Positions 23,260 to 36,601 of a DNA stretch of 64,000 nucleotides are shown piece after piece. Position 1 is the first letter of the stretch; each line of letters starts with the position of its first letter. The DNA is from Staphylotrichum longicolle (taxonomy: Eukaryota > Ascomycota > Sordariomycetes > Sordariales > Chaetomiaceae). Where the stretch lies: NCBI GenBank assembly GCA_019096155.1, contig JAHCVI010000002.1, positions 3,348,001-3,412,000 on the forward strand, written 5' to 3'. A program made the translations under genes and the position numbers. Under the pieces are notes generated by a model. The model saw nothing but the letters and a program-made list of their open reading frames with translations. It was not told where the DNA came from and searched no databases.

Positions 23260-24926
23260 ATGGCCAACTACAGCCCAGGGTTGAACGGCGTCGTTATCGG
23301 CCTGCTATCATCCTTCGGGTCGGCGATCCTACTCCTCTGCATATTCCTCGCCTTCTACTTCTTCAGATACACAGCATCCGGGCGCATCTTCCTCGACCGG
23401 ATCGGCCGGCCTGGTGAATACGATGACGAGCAGGCATTTGCGCGCGAGGAGGCCGAGGCCCTCGAGACGATGGATGATATGCAGAGGACCGAGTATCTAA
23501 GGGCTAAGGGTGTGTTGATTCGTCTCCCCCACCTTCGCCATGACTGAGTGCTAACCAGTATTGTGCAGCTTTCATCGCTGCGAATCCCCCCGAATCCGTG
23601 CAGACCGATATCTCACTATCACAATACCTCGCCATCCAAGAGAAGGGCGTGTCTGCATGGGAGTTCGAACCCGAACTGGAAATCGCCAACTGCTTCGTCG
23701 AGGCCAGGACCGAAGTCGAGTTCTTTGATGCCGAGTGCACCGTTTTGAGCAACCTCCCTGTTCCAAAACAAAACGACGTTTATTACTGGGAGGCAAAGAT
23801 CTACGATAAGCCCGAGAACACTCTCATAAGCATCGGCATGGCGACCAAGCCGTATCCGCTGTTCAGGTTACCAGGTACGACCTTCGTCCATGGCTATGTG
23901 TGCCCAGGCCCAGACTAAACATGAGCAGGATTTCATAAATACTCCGTTGCCTACCTCTCCAACGGGACCCGCCGCTACAACCAGCCTTTCAATCCGACCC
24001 CCTATGGCCCTCACATTGTTCAAGGCGACGTTATCGGCGTTGGCTACCGGCCGCGGACCGGGACAATGTTCTTTACGAGGAACGGCAAGAAACTGGAGGA
24101 TGTGGTCCACGGCTTGAAGTCGCAGAACTTCTTCCCGGCACTGGGCGCAAACGGCCCATGCGTCATCCACGTCAACTTCGGTCAAGCTGGTTTCGTGTTT
24201 ATCGAGGCCAATGTGAAGAAATGGGGCCTGGCTCCCATGACAGGGTCTCTGGCGCCGCCGCCACCCTACGGCGTGGAGACGGATACCGTCCTGCTTGCAA
24301 CAGGGACGAAGGACGGGTTCACAAGCACTCCGGGTCGCGGTCACCAGCACAGTCACTCCGCCCAACTTTACCGGCAAGGCCCCAACGCTTCCGATCCCGG
24401 CCACGGCCGCTCTCGATCAGGCAACTTCCGCATGCTCTCTCCCACTAGTCCAGGGCCCCTCCGCAGCCCAACCGACATCTCCCTCGCCCACCTGGTCCCC
24501 ACAGATGAAGGCGGCGAGCCCAGCAGCAGCGCCGCCACGCTAGTCCACCCCAGCGGCCCCGATCACTACCAGCACCCATCATCCATCGGACTCGGCCTGC
24601 ACGACCACAACCACGACAACCGCCCGCCCCCAGAGTACACCAGCCCTGAGCATTCGGACGCCGAAGACTCGGACGGCGGCGGCGGCGGCAGCACACGGAA
24701 CAGCTCCGACAGCGAGAACGCGCCTTTAATCCGCCTGACCCGCAGCCGGGGGACGTCGTCAGCTACGGCACGGGGCAGCAGCAACCACAACAGGCCGACC
24801 CCGCCCCAGCAGCAACCGCGGGGGCCGCCGAGCCCGCCGATTCCGACCTACCAGGATGCCATCCGGCAGGGGGCGGGGCGAGATAGGAGTGGGAGCACAA
24901 GGAGTGGGAGGGGCCAGAGGTCCTGA
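23260..24926 (+). CDS. SSH4: Ssh4-like endosomal SPRY-domain adaptor, three exons
   Basis: Exons are 23260-23509, 23569-23874 and 23929-24926, with introns of 59 and 54 nt (branch sites GCTAACC and ACTAAAC). The product is 517 residues. A membrane helix lies at about 6-33, followed by the conserved linker YLRAKAFIAANPPESVQTD. A B30.2/SPRY domain at about 120-285 carries VYYWEAKIYDKPENTLISIG, SVAYLSNGTRRYNQ and MFFTRNGKKL. The tail is disordered with PPPY (296-299) and PPEY (419-422). In yeast, Ssh4 sits on endosomes/vacuole and recruits the Rsp5 ubiquitin ligase through PPxY motifs to sort membrane cargo into multivesicular bodies. Domain order and motifs match that role. Splice joins restore family-typical sequence at both junctions. 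Confidence 0.92.
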
Positions 24927-25061
24927 GGAAGTCATTCTCTGGCCTGGCTCCGCCTTCTACTAAGTTGTCTAGACAGCTTTCCTTTTCTTTTTTTCTTCCT
25001 CTTCTTTGTGAGCGATCAAACTGGAATGGACTTATACCCTCTGGAAGAAGTGGGCTGGCTT

Positions 25062-25109
25062 GGGTTGGTCGGTCGGTTGGTCGGTTGGTTGCTTGGTTTG
25101 GTTGGTTGA
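25062..25109. repeat. GGTTGG/GGTCGG simple repeat
   Basis: About ten imperfect tetranucleotide units of GGTT or GGTC run in tandem about 135 bases after the Ssh4-like stop codon, probably in its 3' UTR. It is a slippage-type low-complexity tract. Confidence 0.7.
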
Positions 25110-26360
25110 TGGGACATGGCAGTGAGTAGGTGGGCTACACGGAGTTGGCGGGCGAAATAAGGAGGGGGTAGCTTCGGAACGGCAAGTTGGCGCCATTGAC
25201 AGAAGCGAGCATTTGAGACGAGATTGGGGAAAACGATACCTAACACCTCCACCTTACTCACCCTACGCTGTATGTAGCCTGAAAGATGCGCAGGCTCTCC
25301 AGTTTTATTTCCTGTGGTGTCTTGCAAGCGCGGAGCGGGGCTGGGCTGGGCGGCGGCGGTTGCTTGCGGGGTTTGCCCCCCTCCTCACTTACCTAGAGCA
25401 GGGTCTCTTCTTTTTGGGTTTCTCGGTCGGGATGCAGCGGTGAATGGAGTTTTTCCGTCATACATACCATGCACACACACACATACTCAGACTTTTCATG
25501 GCAGGCGGCTGGCTGGGCTTGGGTTTGGCAGTATATTGAATCAATCAAGTTACTACATGGTTTTTCAAGCGATGTTGTCTTGCGAGGTCGTATCATGTCG
25601 TTGGACAAATAGAACAACCTGGCGTCGTGCGTGAGGGGTAGTGTGTGTGTGTGGGTTACTGGGATTGGACGGGAGGAGGTAGTCTCCTCGAGGTCTCTGT
25701 CACCTCTCTCTCAAGGTCTGATCCCCTCAGGATCCGATGGTGAGAAAAGCCCAGTCTACCCACTCAGATGTGGATTGAAAGAAAACCGATGAGCATATGG
25801 GCTAAGGTGTCTCGAAGGTGCGCTCCACCATCTGGGAAGAATCAAAATATTCACGACAGCAGACTCGACAGAAGACTTCGAACAGAGCATTTAACTTTGA
25901 ACTATGGCTATATTCCTTGTCTTACAAAACAATAAAAATTATCACCAGCCCAAAGAGGTCCCGTCGACAGCCACCAAGGGCGCGACGGCCTTCGAGCCAC
26001 TCCCTCCCCCCTCTCTCCATGCCTGCACGCAAGACGCCGATGGTGCCTCGACGTGCAGCAGCGAGAGGTACACCTTTCCTCCGCTAATCCTGAACGCCGC
26101 CCAATGCAACCTTATTACACCATTAAATCCAAACAGCCAAATTCCACGTTTTTCCCAAACTAAAACATTATAACAAAAAACTTGGCCGGACATCCGTCAA
26201 CAGCCGTTGCTGAGACTCCCAGGGAGAAACAAAAACACAGACAAAAACCAAAACACAGTCGCTATGCAGTTGGGTATCGTGATCATCCAGATCGAGTTTT
26301 TGTAGGGAGCGAAAGTCTATGCCGATGAAATGCCTTGCATCATGGTACAGTGGCGTGAGC

Positions 26361-26446
26361 CGTCAAAAGGAGCGTCTTGTCCCGCTGGGGGAGTGTCGTC
26401 AAAAGGAGCGTCTTGTCCCACTTGGGGAGCGTCGTCAAAGGAGTGT
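26361..26446. repeat. 36-bp tandem repeat, 2.4 copies
   Basis: Units begin CGTCAAAAGGAGCGTC at 26361 and 26397, with a truncated third copy at 26433. The first two differ by only a few substitutions. Related AAGGAGYGTC motifs recur further on near 26554, 26582 and 26646, suggesting an older, larger array or repeated binding sites. Confidence 0.8.
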
Positions 26447-27173
26447 CTATGCAGTTGGAGTTGTGTGTATGCTGAAACCGTTCCGATCCGTCGGAATATG
26501 CAAAAGGAAAGTCTAATGGTTTGTCTCTCTCGAGTGGACCAGCCCGGTGTACAAAGGAGTGTCGTGAGTCGGTGTCTTTTGAAGGAGCGTCGTTGCAATC
26601 GATGCAAAAAGGAGGCATGATTTAAGCCGGTTTCATCGCAGTCGTAAAGGAGTGTAACACGCGCGAGGGCGTGGGGTTGCTGCTGTGAAGCCGTGGTGTG
26701 TGATCGCCAGAAGGAGAGTGGTGTGCAATTGCGTCTGTGTTGAGGTGTCGAAAGCAGCAAGCAGCTCAGATGATTGCCGGAAAAAAAGAAAAAGAAAAAT
26801 CAGAAAAGAAACAGAGGCCGTAAGATCCGTGACCAGACGTGGAGGAGACCGCCATCGCTACTCGCTCCGCCCAATGCCGTTAGCCTGGCCCTTGTCGTGC
26901 GGCCGAGGCGTGATGCAGAGTCCCGAGTCCGGAGTCAACCTGCACCCATCCTGAGCCGTCAGAGAGATGAGATGAAAGTTGGGCGACTCAGGAACCAGGG
27001 GCAAGGATTGTTCGGGGCTCAAGTAGGGCGAGGGCGCGGAGGTCGGGGGCTGAGCGGGCAGCCATGACAAGAGGTCCTCGCGGGGCGGGTAATCCGTGGT
27101 GGTGCTCGGATACGTAGCCCTAGTCGCAACGGTTAGTCGGGTCTATCCTAAAGAGAAAAGGGGGCAACCTGGA

Positions 27174-29276
27174 TCAAGTCCATACAGTCTGAATTGGAGG
27201 AACGAACCCAACGCCATAAGTGTTGGCACCGCTCAGCATTGGCGAGGGAGCCGCGTAACTGACGCCGTAGGAGCCGTTGTCTTCAGAGTCGCTGTAGGGG
27301 GCAGGAGACGTGTCGCTGTAGTCGCCATAGGTGCTCGAGGTCGGGCTGTAGCTCCCGTACGTCGGGCTCGGGATGTTCAGGTAATGGGGGTTGACGTACG
27401 ACGACAGCTGAAGCGGGCTGACGGCGTTGCTCGGGCCAGACTCCGGAATTACGGACAGATCCTCGGTGCTGTAGCTGAATGGCATGTTGTCTCCATAGGG
27501 GAGGTACTCAGACGAGGCGTTCGAAGGCAGGTACTCCGAGGAGGCGTTTGCCGACAACATCAATGGCGACCCCTGGCTCATGTAGAAGCTGGGTTGGTTG
27601 AACTGCGGGAATGATGGCGTGCGTACGGGCTGAACCCATCCCATCCGGGAGCGGAACTCGTTGACCGTCTCGATGGGGAATTCCATCAACGCCAGGGGCG
27701 TCTGGAGGTCGCCGTCAAAACGGCCAGAGTTGTGCATGGCATAGAGGCGGCGGGCAATCTCCTCAACAGGGCCGATGGTCATGCTGCCGAAGTAGGCGGC
27801 ACCGATCTCGGGGAAGAGACGTTCCATGAGGAGGGCCGCCTTGTAGTAGTGAGCAATCACCACCAGGGCGCTCGGCGATGCACCATTCCGCTGCAGGTAT
27901 GTCACGGGCAGCCAGAAGAGCCAGGTCCGCAGGGGCTTCAGACGATCGAACTGCTGGGCCACGGACAGAGATGATGTGACCTTGCGAGAGCCCTTCATGA
28001 ACGTGATGAGCTGGGCAACCGGCTTCGTGTCCTCACGGTTCTTCTTGAGGTACGACTCGAGCTTCTGCAGCTGCTGCAGGGCGCGCTGGAAGGCTTCCAA
28101 ATCATCCTCGCGAGGCTGACTGGGCTGGTGGTCCGGAGTGGGCGAAGGGGGGGCAGTGGGGAACGTGCTGCTCTCGGCAATGAAGTCGCCAAACTGGGAC
28201 TCGTGCTTCCAGGGCTCCATGGCATCGATGACCTGTTGAAAGCAAGATGATTAGCGTTGCGTTCCCAGAGACTTGATGTGCTCGAGACAAGACTTACAGA
28301 TGAGGTACCCTGCATGAGTTGCGTCCAGCTCCGCCTGCGAAGACGTTAGTCTGCTGTCCGTGGAGCTTGGATAGTTGCATTCTAATGCTTACCAATCTGT
28401 GGCTTGCCATGAGAGAACAAGGGAGCAGGCGAGAATGGCATCCGACGTCTCGCGAGAGAAAGTGTCGATGGCTTCCTGGAGCCCCTTCAAGGCGATACCG
28501 CGGTGCTCATACGCCATATTCCCGACGGCCGGGCAGCCAGTCAGGTAGGCGAGGTGCATGGCAGAAAACGACAGGAGCGCATGCAAGACATAGCGGTGGG
28601 TCGCGCCGATCCGGATGATTCTGGAAAACTCGGTTAGTGCGACATGTCCGTTTGCGGGTGTCTCAGGGGGTGCGCCTTACGTGGGAATCTGCCTTGTCCA
28701 GAGGGTGAACTCATTGGCGTCAAGCTCCTGCATCTGCTGGCTGATCGAGGCAACGTGGTGGATCAAGCGCAAGTTCTCGAGAGTGAGAAGCTGGGGAGCT
28801 GGCGCAGGGTAGACACCCAGGCTGGGGAAGGGAAACATCCCAGTGCGGCGCCACTGGTCGATCGTGGCCTCGATTTCCGGCGTCCACATGAGGTCAGGCT
28901 TGTCTGGCGACCCGGCCCTGTCCTCGGGAACGGGGACATCATTGTACGGGCACCGGATCTTGTGCTTGGTGCAATTCCGGCTGCAAGTCGCGTTAGCACA
29001 GACAAGCCAGCGGAATTCGTAAGATCATGCAGTTTCATACCATTGCGGGAAGTTCTCATCACACCTGATGTGGCGGCGCTTGCTGTGACGGGTTGTCAGG
29101 ACGATGCAACGTTTGACGAGGTTTACCTCTGGGCAGCTGCGGCGTAAAACCTACCAGGTGTCGCATCCTTTACGGGACTTGGTGTGGCTGAGGCGCAGTC
29201 AGCAAAGGGCACAGGACGTGGACGAGGACGGTGAAGCTTACCTGCGGCGAGGGGGACCACCACCGGGACCAGCCAT
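27174..29276 (-). CDS. Zn(II)2Cys6 transcription factor, Upc2/sterol-uptake type, seven exons
   Basis: Exons in transcript order are 29242-29276, 29155-29187, 29041-29082, 28681-28980, 28393-28620, 28298-28334 and 27174-28232, giving 577 residues. All introns are GT-AG, and several show CTAAC or CTAAT branch sites. The zinc cluster is complete only after splicing: Cys at 20, 23, 30, 37, 40 and 47 (C-x2-C-x6-C-x6-C-x2-C-x6-C) in SHTKSRKGCDTCKRRHIRCD context. The rest is a helical fungal-TF regulatory region (LHALLSFSAMHLAYLTG, then LSWQATDWRSWTQLMQG). The C-terminus from about 430 is a Ser/Tyr/Pro-rich activation-like tail. The N-terminal SHTKSRxGC...RRHIRCDE signature is typical of Upc2/sterol-uptake-control-like factors. 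The target genes are not inferable here. The upstream side faces a very long gene-free interval. Confidence 0.88.
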
Positions 29277-30311
29277 TATTACAAATGGATAGTAATAAAA
29301 GGTGACAAAAGAACTGCTGAATTCGTTAGCAGCTGAGACTCGAGGAGCTCGGTTGACGAGACGGGGGCATGCTGACATGAGGTGAACGCACGGCGTGCCC
29401 TAAGGGTAGCGAACGTGGGTGTGTTTGCGGCGGGGAGAGACAGGTGACAATCTTTTGGTGGCCGGTGGGTGATGAGCGGAGCGATGTGACTGAGAGTCGA
29501 GAGCTATCGTTCCAGGTCGAATTCTTCTCTTCGTTCTTCTGGGTGCCAACGTCTCAACGCGGTGATCCGGGGGTCTTTTCTGTTCCCCTTCCCTGAGCAG
29601 TAGCGACGGTGCTGGACTTTAGGGCTGGCTGATGTGACCAAGGAGGACACAGCAAGATCTTGAGCGAAAGTGTGGGTAGCGATCGGGCTAGGCGTTGCAG
29701 CAGACAGGCATCTGTCTGCTTTCGTCCTGGGGTGGGGTTGGTTGGAGGAACTGGTCGTGTTGTTTGGGGCAGTCGAGTCGATGAGCTATGAGTTCATTGA
29801 CACTGAGAGGCGGTGGGTGAAGGTGGGTCGGGATTGTCGGGATTATTGGGAGCGCGGGTTTTCGGATCGAGATCTCTCCAAACAAATAAAAAAGGACAAG
29901 CGAATGACAGGAGTCGACGAGGACTTCCTTGAGGGGGGGGGAGGTTGCTTAAAAGCGAGGGTGAGTGGGTTGAGGGTCCGCGTCTGGGCCGGATCAGGGT
30001 TGACGATGTATCTGCGGGATCGAGAAGAGGAGAAGATGGCATTGTTTGGGGGGCGCCGTTTTAAAGAGAGCCCATGCTTGCTGCGTTGCACCCACGGCCC
30101 ACGGCACCCACAAGGGCATTTTGCCCGATTGGGAAAGCTGGGCGGCCAGCACTAACCCATGGGGACACACCACGCGCTGGCACCCCACAGCGAAGCGATC
30201 CCGGCCTAGTCCCCAACGGGCTAAAGCCGTCGCTAAATAAAGACGGCAAGTGCAACAGCCAGCAGGGACACACATTTGCATTTTTGCATTTTACGTTTTT
30301 TGGGACCAGTT

Positions 30312-30336
30312 GCACCTGCACCTGCACCTGCACCTG
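30312..30336. repeat. GCACCT hexanucleotide repeat
   Basis: Four tandem copies of GCACCT lie in the upstream flank of the zinc-cluster gene, about 1.0 kb from its ATG. It is a simple slippage repeat with no other visible function. Confidence 0.8.
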
Positions 30337-31573
30337 TATTTTGCATTCTTAATCTTCAGCCTGCTTGGTGATACTCTACGGCGGTAGATGGTTGGCAGCA
30401 CCGCGAATCGTTCGTGATAGAGGAGCACCAGCACGGTGACCCCGGAGCCAGACGTCTGGGACGGCGGGTGCCCTGTCAGCCGCGGAGGGGCTTGGGCTTG
30501 GGCTGCCGAAGCCAGCGGAGAATAAAGGACAGACGAGACGAGAAAGTGGCACAGTTCGGATGGTAGCGGGGAACACACAAAGACGCCTGCTGCCGCCGAT
30601 GATGGCATGTATTGAATACCTTCATTCTGTCCGGCCGTGACTTTGCACTTGGGTGCGCTCCTCATCATGCCCTGACTGCCTGGCTCCCATTCCTGACTCA
30701 ATCTCGGTGTGGACGTTGCCGCTTCGTCATGACGGTTGACTGGCCACGTCTGGTCTGGGCAGATGTTTTGGATCTCGCCGTCGCCGGGCTGTGGAAGCCG
30801 CTCAGCAGACGCTTCCGTACTGTGCCCTGCTGGTCAGCGGCCTGCGGCCTGGATGCTGGGGCAGCAGGGGCAGGGAGTTGATGCGGGCGCTGCCCCCCGT
30901 CCCGTCTTGAATGCAATGGATGTACACAGTAGGAGTCGTCGACGACGGGTCCTGGCCAATGCCGTCGGCATGCTGCGTCGTGCAGACTGTGCAGCCATCC
31001 CTCCCAGTCCCACAGGTATCGCGCGGCGGCGAGCTGAGAGGGACAGTCATCCAATGTGACGTTAACTTCGGGGCAGAGTCGGACAGGTGGTGTGGTCTTA
31101 ACAGCTGACGCTACGCTCTCTTGGGCCGGTACCAAACTTAGCAGACGGTCGGCCCGGATGGAGCCCTTCACCGCGGGATTACACACTGATACATAACAGA
31201 TTTCCAACGGCAGCTTACCAGCGGCGGTGGAGTTGCTGCAGATGCTGCATCGCGCCAGCAATCTACGGTCGCTTACACGATCATTGTATATTACATGACT
31301 TGGCACATTAGCGGCCGGCTTTGTCGATGCCAAAGGACTCGCTCAGCAGCGCTATTGTCTCCATCCGCTCCGGCTCGAGGACCGTCTGGCAACGCAGGAG
31401 CAGCAAAGATGGGGGTTGCAGGAAGAACAAGAACTCGGCTAGCCGACTCGGGTTAGCACGCTGAGGCGCAGTATCCGGCGCTCGCCTGGGATCTGCTGTG
31501 ATAGGGTTGCTGGTGCCGGGATCTTGGCCAGTCAGATTCTGGGATGGAACTTGTCTTCCGGCATCAAGCACCG

Positions 31574-31609
31574 AGCATCCAGCATCCAGCATCCAGCATC
31601 TAGCATCTA
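31574..31609. repeat. AGCATCC heptanucleotide repeat
   Basis: Five tandem copies of AGCATCC are visible, with AGCATCT variants at the 3' end, in the gene-poor interval. Confidence 0.8.
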
Positions 31610-34600
31610 ACGGTCAACGGTGGCATCCACCCTGTAGTCAGAGAGGCTTCGAGGGCCTCGACACCGCCGGATTCCGGGTGTGGCCGCCACTGCCCGCCGT
31701 TGAGATGCCTGCCTTGATCGAGGATGGGATCGGGAATCGAGGATCATCGTGGATCATGGATCGGACCAACGGCTACTCCAGTGGATTGACACAGTGGTTT
31801 TGGCTAGTTGACACGAATACTTTGGCCGAATAGATTATCGCTTTCTCTGGGTCGAAATGTTTAGCAATCGATGCCATGCAGCCCGGCTGCACAGTGATAG
31901 GCATACGAAGCGACCAAACTCTAATCTGCAGCCAGGTTTGCTGTCGACTCCTTCGCCCACAGTGGGAAACCCACTCCCCACCGGGCCGGGAGGGGTTCCT
32001 CAAAACAGGACAGCCAGCAACAAGTGTGGCGATTTGTGTATGTCCAGCACAGTGTCAGACGCGCGATTGGGGCGCGCTTACATGTTTCTTCCACGGTCTG
32101 CATTCCACTAATCCAAGAGCCGATGATGATGGCGCCCAGTCCCATCGCGCACAGGTGGCCGGGTGGTTCCCAGAAGATGGAGGAGGTCGAGAAATCATGC
32201 CGACTCTTGGTTCAAAATGGGCGCCGGTGCGGGGTCACATCTGCCGTCAGCAAAGTTCCTCAGAACTGCTGCCAACTGTCTGCTTCTGGCGTCCGATGGT
32301 CAAAGGTTCAACCTGGAGAAGGCGCTCACAGCGGCGCTTTCCGCGGCCAGGATAGCGCTGCGAAGCCTGAGGCAGCCTCAGCTGAGGCTCACTTGCCCCC
32401 GCGTGCTCTTTCCCCCGAGACCTCTCACCGGGCAGCTCATCCATCATGTCATCTGCATACACACGCAACTACTAGAAGCGGGGCCTGACCATCTTAGGTA
32501 AGGCACCGACGAGCTGCCCAGCTCTTAGTCTGGGTGCTCCGAGATGCGGCGGGGACCGGACGAAACTCCGGCTGGCCTAGAGGTGGGCATTGTACTTGGT
32601 ATTCCAGTGTCTCCCATGTCGTGATGACCATCCAATGTCGCGTTCGGTGCGGGGCCGTCCACGACGCCCCGGCCCGAAACTAGGACGGCGATATCGCAGC
32701 TAGAGTCGCAGATCACAGCACCACATCGCTGTGCATAACGACTCCGTTCAACGTTGGCTGCTGCGTCTCATACGAAATCGAGGTGGACACAATTTGTGGT
32801 GCTGAAAGCCTGAAGGGCTGAAACACAAGAGGCGACGGACCGCAGGCTCCACCGAACCACATCCTGCCGACTAAAGCAGGACAGTGCCCGCCAGCCAGCC
32901 GGCCGCACTGTCCGAATCACAGTTCGCTCGGCCGGCGTACGTCTTTTGGCTCGGGGGCCTTAGCTCTCTCCACCAGTTCCGTCCGTCTCCACCACATCGA
33001 TTTGCTCCATCGTTTCCCGCCCATGGCCATCATCTCCACCAGACCAATCGGGCATGGCCATCAACCCTGCGTGCGGTCCACCCGCAATACCCCCGAAACC
33101 GACAGTCGATCAGATCATGTTTTCTGCAAGACCTCTGCAAGGGCCGATGCAACGATGGAGCTCCAACGCTAACAAACGTTTAGTGTTTGTATGGAGCACT
33201 GTGGATTGTTCTCGGTATCGCTGAGCCCGGCTCTCAGACGTTGCGTCACTTTCAGCCGATCGGGGGTTTTTCTGGGGGATCTGCATGGGCCAAGGTCGAT
33301 CCAACCGTTTCCCTCGTTCGTGTCCGTTTCGGGGTGTGTGTGTGTTGCCCTTTCTCTTCGTCGCCCGTACCTCTGCTGCCGTCCGATGCAGCAACGGTCC
33401 ATCGTTGTCTGGCTCCCGCTGCCGCCCCCGGCCATTCTGGCAGATCCCTTTTGCACAATTTCGGACGACCGTTCATCCCGCCCCGTCTCGACGGCCGCAG
33501 TCGCCCATGCCTCCCCGGGCTGCTTCTCGCATGAACCGGTGGCATTGCAGATGTCCGTCCTTGCTGCTCCGACTCGACAAAGTGCTCAGACTGCAATAGT
33601 TCAGTGGAGAGTCGCTCACTAGCTTCCTGCAGCCGCCAGGGTGGTGATGGCCCGCCTTGCAGCTCCCTCGCACCCCGATCTCACCGATCGTCCCGGCGCT
33701 GACCGGCGACCTCTTACTCGCCTGGTTGGGGAATTGCACCCACTCTCATCTGTCTGCATGCAGATGAGCCGCGACGCAGCAGCAAGGCACCGTTCAGCTC
33801 TCCTCCCAAGCATCCCTGCCAACGTTTCTCTGCCCTCATCTGCCCAACAGAGCAACTCCTTCGCCCACTACTCCACCCCCCCTACCTGGCTCATTGCCTC
33901 ATCCGGCCAAGATGGCACGAAAAGGGGTCTCGGCCGGAGTCGATCAAGTCGATCGGGCGCAACCCACACTTTCAACGGTCGCGAAACCGATCTGCTGCAA
34001 TACCACACACCCTCAACGAGTGCCTGTTCCACCCACCTCTCGTTTACCCCAAGTTTGAGCCGCTTCAGACCCCCACGTCTCACGGTCCCGCCCACGACAG
34101 CATCTGGCTTTGAAGAGGAAGCTGACTATACCTCCCACAAAACACTCTCAGACCAAAACACTGGTGAGACTGACCTCGCTGAGAAGAGGATCAAACTCCT
34201 CCGCCAAGGTTGCAACGCATATGGGATATGGACATATTAGGGTGCGGCTGTGTGTGCCTGACACATACTGGCAGCGCGCCTACCCACAATGTATGGGCCT
34301 AGCGGCCAGATTATTGCTTGATACGGGGATCGGCACCCAGGTACGTAGCGGTTACATACTGTCCTGCAGGACTTGGTGTTGAGGAGTGCCTACCTCAGGG
34401 AGCCGGTCTTGAACCTCGAGTGGTGACGGGGGGGATTTACGAATTCACACCAATCACGGAAGCTAAGGCTGAGGACCTCTGCAGGCCACCCTCAACCCCA
34501 CCCCTGCCCGCGTCTCCATGGCTCTTACTGTGCAAGATGTGCGTCGTTGGCCTGGGCGGCCTGGCGGACGAGCCAAATCCAAACAAGACATGGCTCGAGC

Positions 34601-36601
34601 GTGGATCGACGAACCGTCCGCCGCCCAAGAGCGGAGCGCCTTCGCTTGAGAAGGGGATGATGCTTGGCCAACACCCATTTTTCTTTCGGACGAACGGCTT
34701 CGGGACGGGTCCCGTCTCCCGCTGCTCAAGATGCCTACCAGAGCGTCACCGAAGGGCGATCGAATGTTTTTTTTGCCATCTGCTCTCGCTGGCAAACATC
34801 GTTCGGTCTCGCCAAGCCGCCAAAGCGTCAGGGCAACCCTCTCGGTGCTATCGAGAAACTAATACTGCGCTAATCGTCAAATCGGGACGGGGAAGAGCGG
34901 CAAACAGCGATGTAACCCTAGGCCGTTCGGCGGGAGAGAATCAAAACAGCAGATCTGGGCGTTGAGGTCGGCATTATTCCCCGAGTGGCCACCCCCCCCC
35001 CCCCCCTGACAAGGGCGAACCACGTTTCGGGTACCCACTCTAACTGGCTGAGCGCCCAACCGAAGGAGCCTTTCCCGATCCGGTCGCTTACACGTGGGGC
35101 CCCCTGCCAGATGAGGGTGGTCAGCGAAGACCATCGCACCTGAACAACAGGGGTGTTCGTTTTTGTGACAGTGGAATCGGGAATCACGGACCACACGCCA
35201 TCATGACGGCACAATACGGCCATTGATGGAGCTGGCCGTTGGGCGATGGCTTCTTTGCTGGTTCCTTGTTTTTTCCTTTCTCCTCCCCTCACCTGGATGC
35301 TATTCCGAAACCGAAACAGGCGCATGAGAGCCTCAGCTCCTCCAGCCCCGACGCTCGCCTTGGTTTGGCCGTTTGGCCACCATGTGGCGTGCCCAAAAGC
35401 AAACTCTTGCAGAGGATGGCGCCGACGACCGTTTGACTTCCCCAGGCGCCATGCCTCTCTGGGCCTGGTCCACACGTGCGGATGAGACAATGCTTTTTTT
35501 CAAACCTTACTGTCACCCCACCGCTCGCTGCAAGCCACAGCACGCTTGTTGACCACATTCGGACGTGCATTCAGCAGCAGCATGGATCGGCAGCAGGAAA
35601 CCTAGGAGAGAGTGAGACAAGCACATCCCATCTGCCAGCCCTAAGACTTACTCGTTTCCCACCCCGCTCAACACCACAACCCCGCCGAGATGGCAAGGAG
35701 GCTTATGTCCCTCCAGTTCATGAGCGACGGGCGTTTCCCCTCTTCTCCTCACCCTTGTCTCCACCAGTTCGCTGCAAGCTTTCAAAAAGCAGGTACGAAA
35801 GGAAAAAGAGAGAACAGCAAGACCCCACGAAAGAGTGTGCGCCTCGGCAAGATTGTGCATGCGGCCATGACTCGCAGGAGCACGCTGCATACGCACCGCA
35901 TTCCCATCCTGCTCTGCACTGCGGCACACTTGCACCAACCTAAACCCGCACCTGCCTCGCATGGCCTCCGCACGTTTCCTAGCTTTGCAGCTTCTCGTGC
36001 TTTTGCCGTATCCCTCGCCACCGGCTACCTTATCCCCTCTGCCCCTCCCTCAACTAACCGCACGGTGACTTGCGTGGAAAGACACACTGTGGCGTGAACT
36101 GCCAAGGGGAAGCCCCGCGGCTTATCCAGTCTGCCAGTCAATATCCATCCAAAGTGACGACACTCTCCCCTCATTCTCTCACTCTCTCACCCTCATGCCC
36201 CTGCGCAACCCCCCGGTCATCAAGGGGTGTGTGACCCGCCATTGGAGGGCCGGCAGGCGGTCCGCGGGGCGGAGGGGAGCTTGGCCTGCCATTGGAGGGG
36301 ATATAGAGGGAAAAACGAAACCTGTCAGTGACGCCGAGCGCCACACCTATCTTCTTGGGGGGGCGAAATCGAACGGAGACGGAAACAAAACCACAATCGA
36401 TCGTGGTTCGTCCGGAAGCCCGGCTGGGCCGGGAACGCTGGGGAAGTCCCTGCTGCGCTGTGAGCCAAGAATGCTTGCAGCAACGCTTTGAGATGGGCTG
36501 ATGGGATGGTGCGCTGTGTGTGGAGGCTGGGAGGCTCGGAGGGGGCAGTGGTTCAACAAAAGGACGTGTGGCGAACCCACAACTTAGACTCTGGTCGGCG
36601 T

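Larger units (their letters stand above)
24927..27173. other. Intergenic between convergent genes, 2.2 kb
   Basis: This is a tail-to-tail gap between the Ssh4-like and Upc2-like genes. It contains a GGTTGGTCGG-type simple repeat (25062-25109), (CA)n and (GT)n runs near 25471 and 25643, and a 36-bp repeat with scattered related motifs (26361-26660). I see no coding signal. Confidence 0.6.

Noticed and set aside
34318..34965. 215-codon frame in the gene-poor interval
   Set aside because: Composition is irregular, there is no domain, and no neighbouring exon could join at good splice sites.
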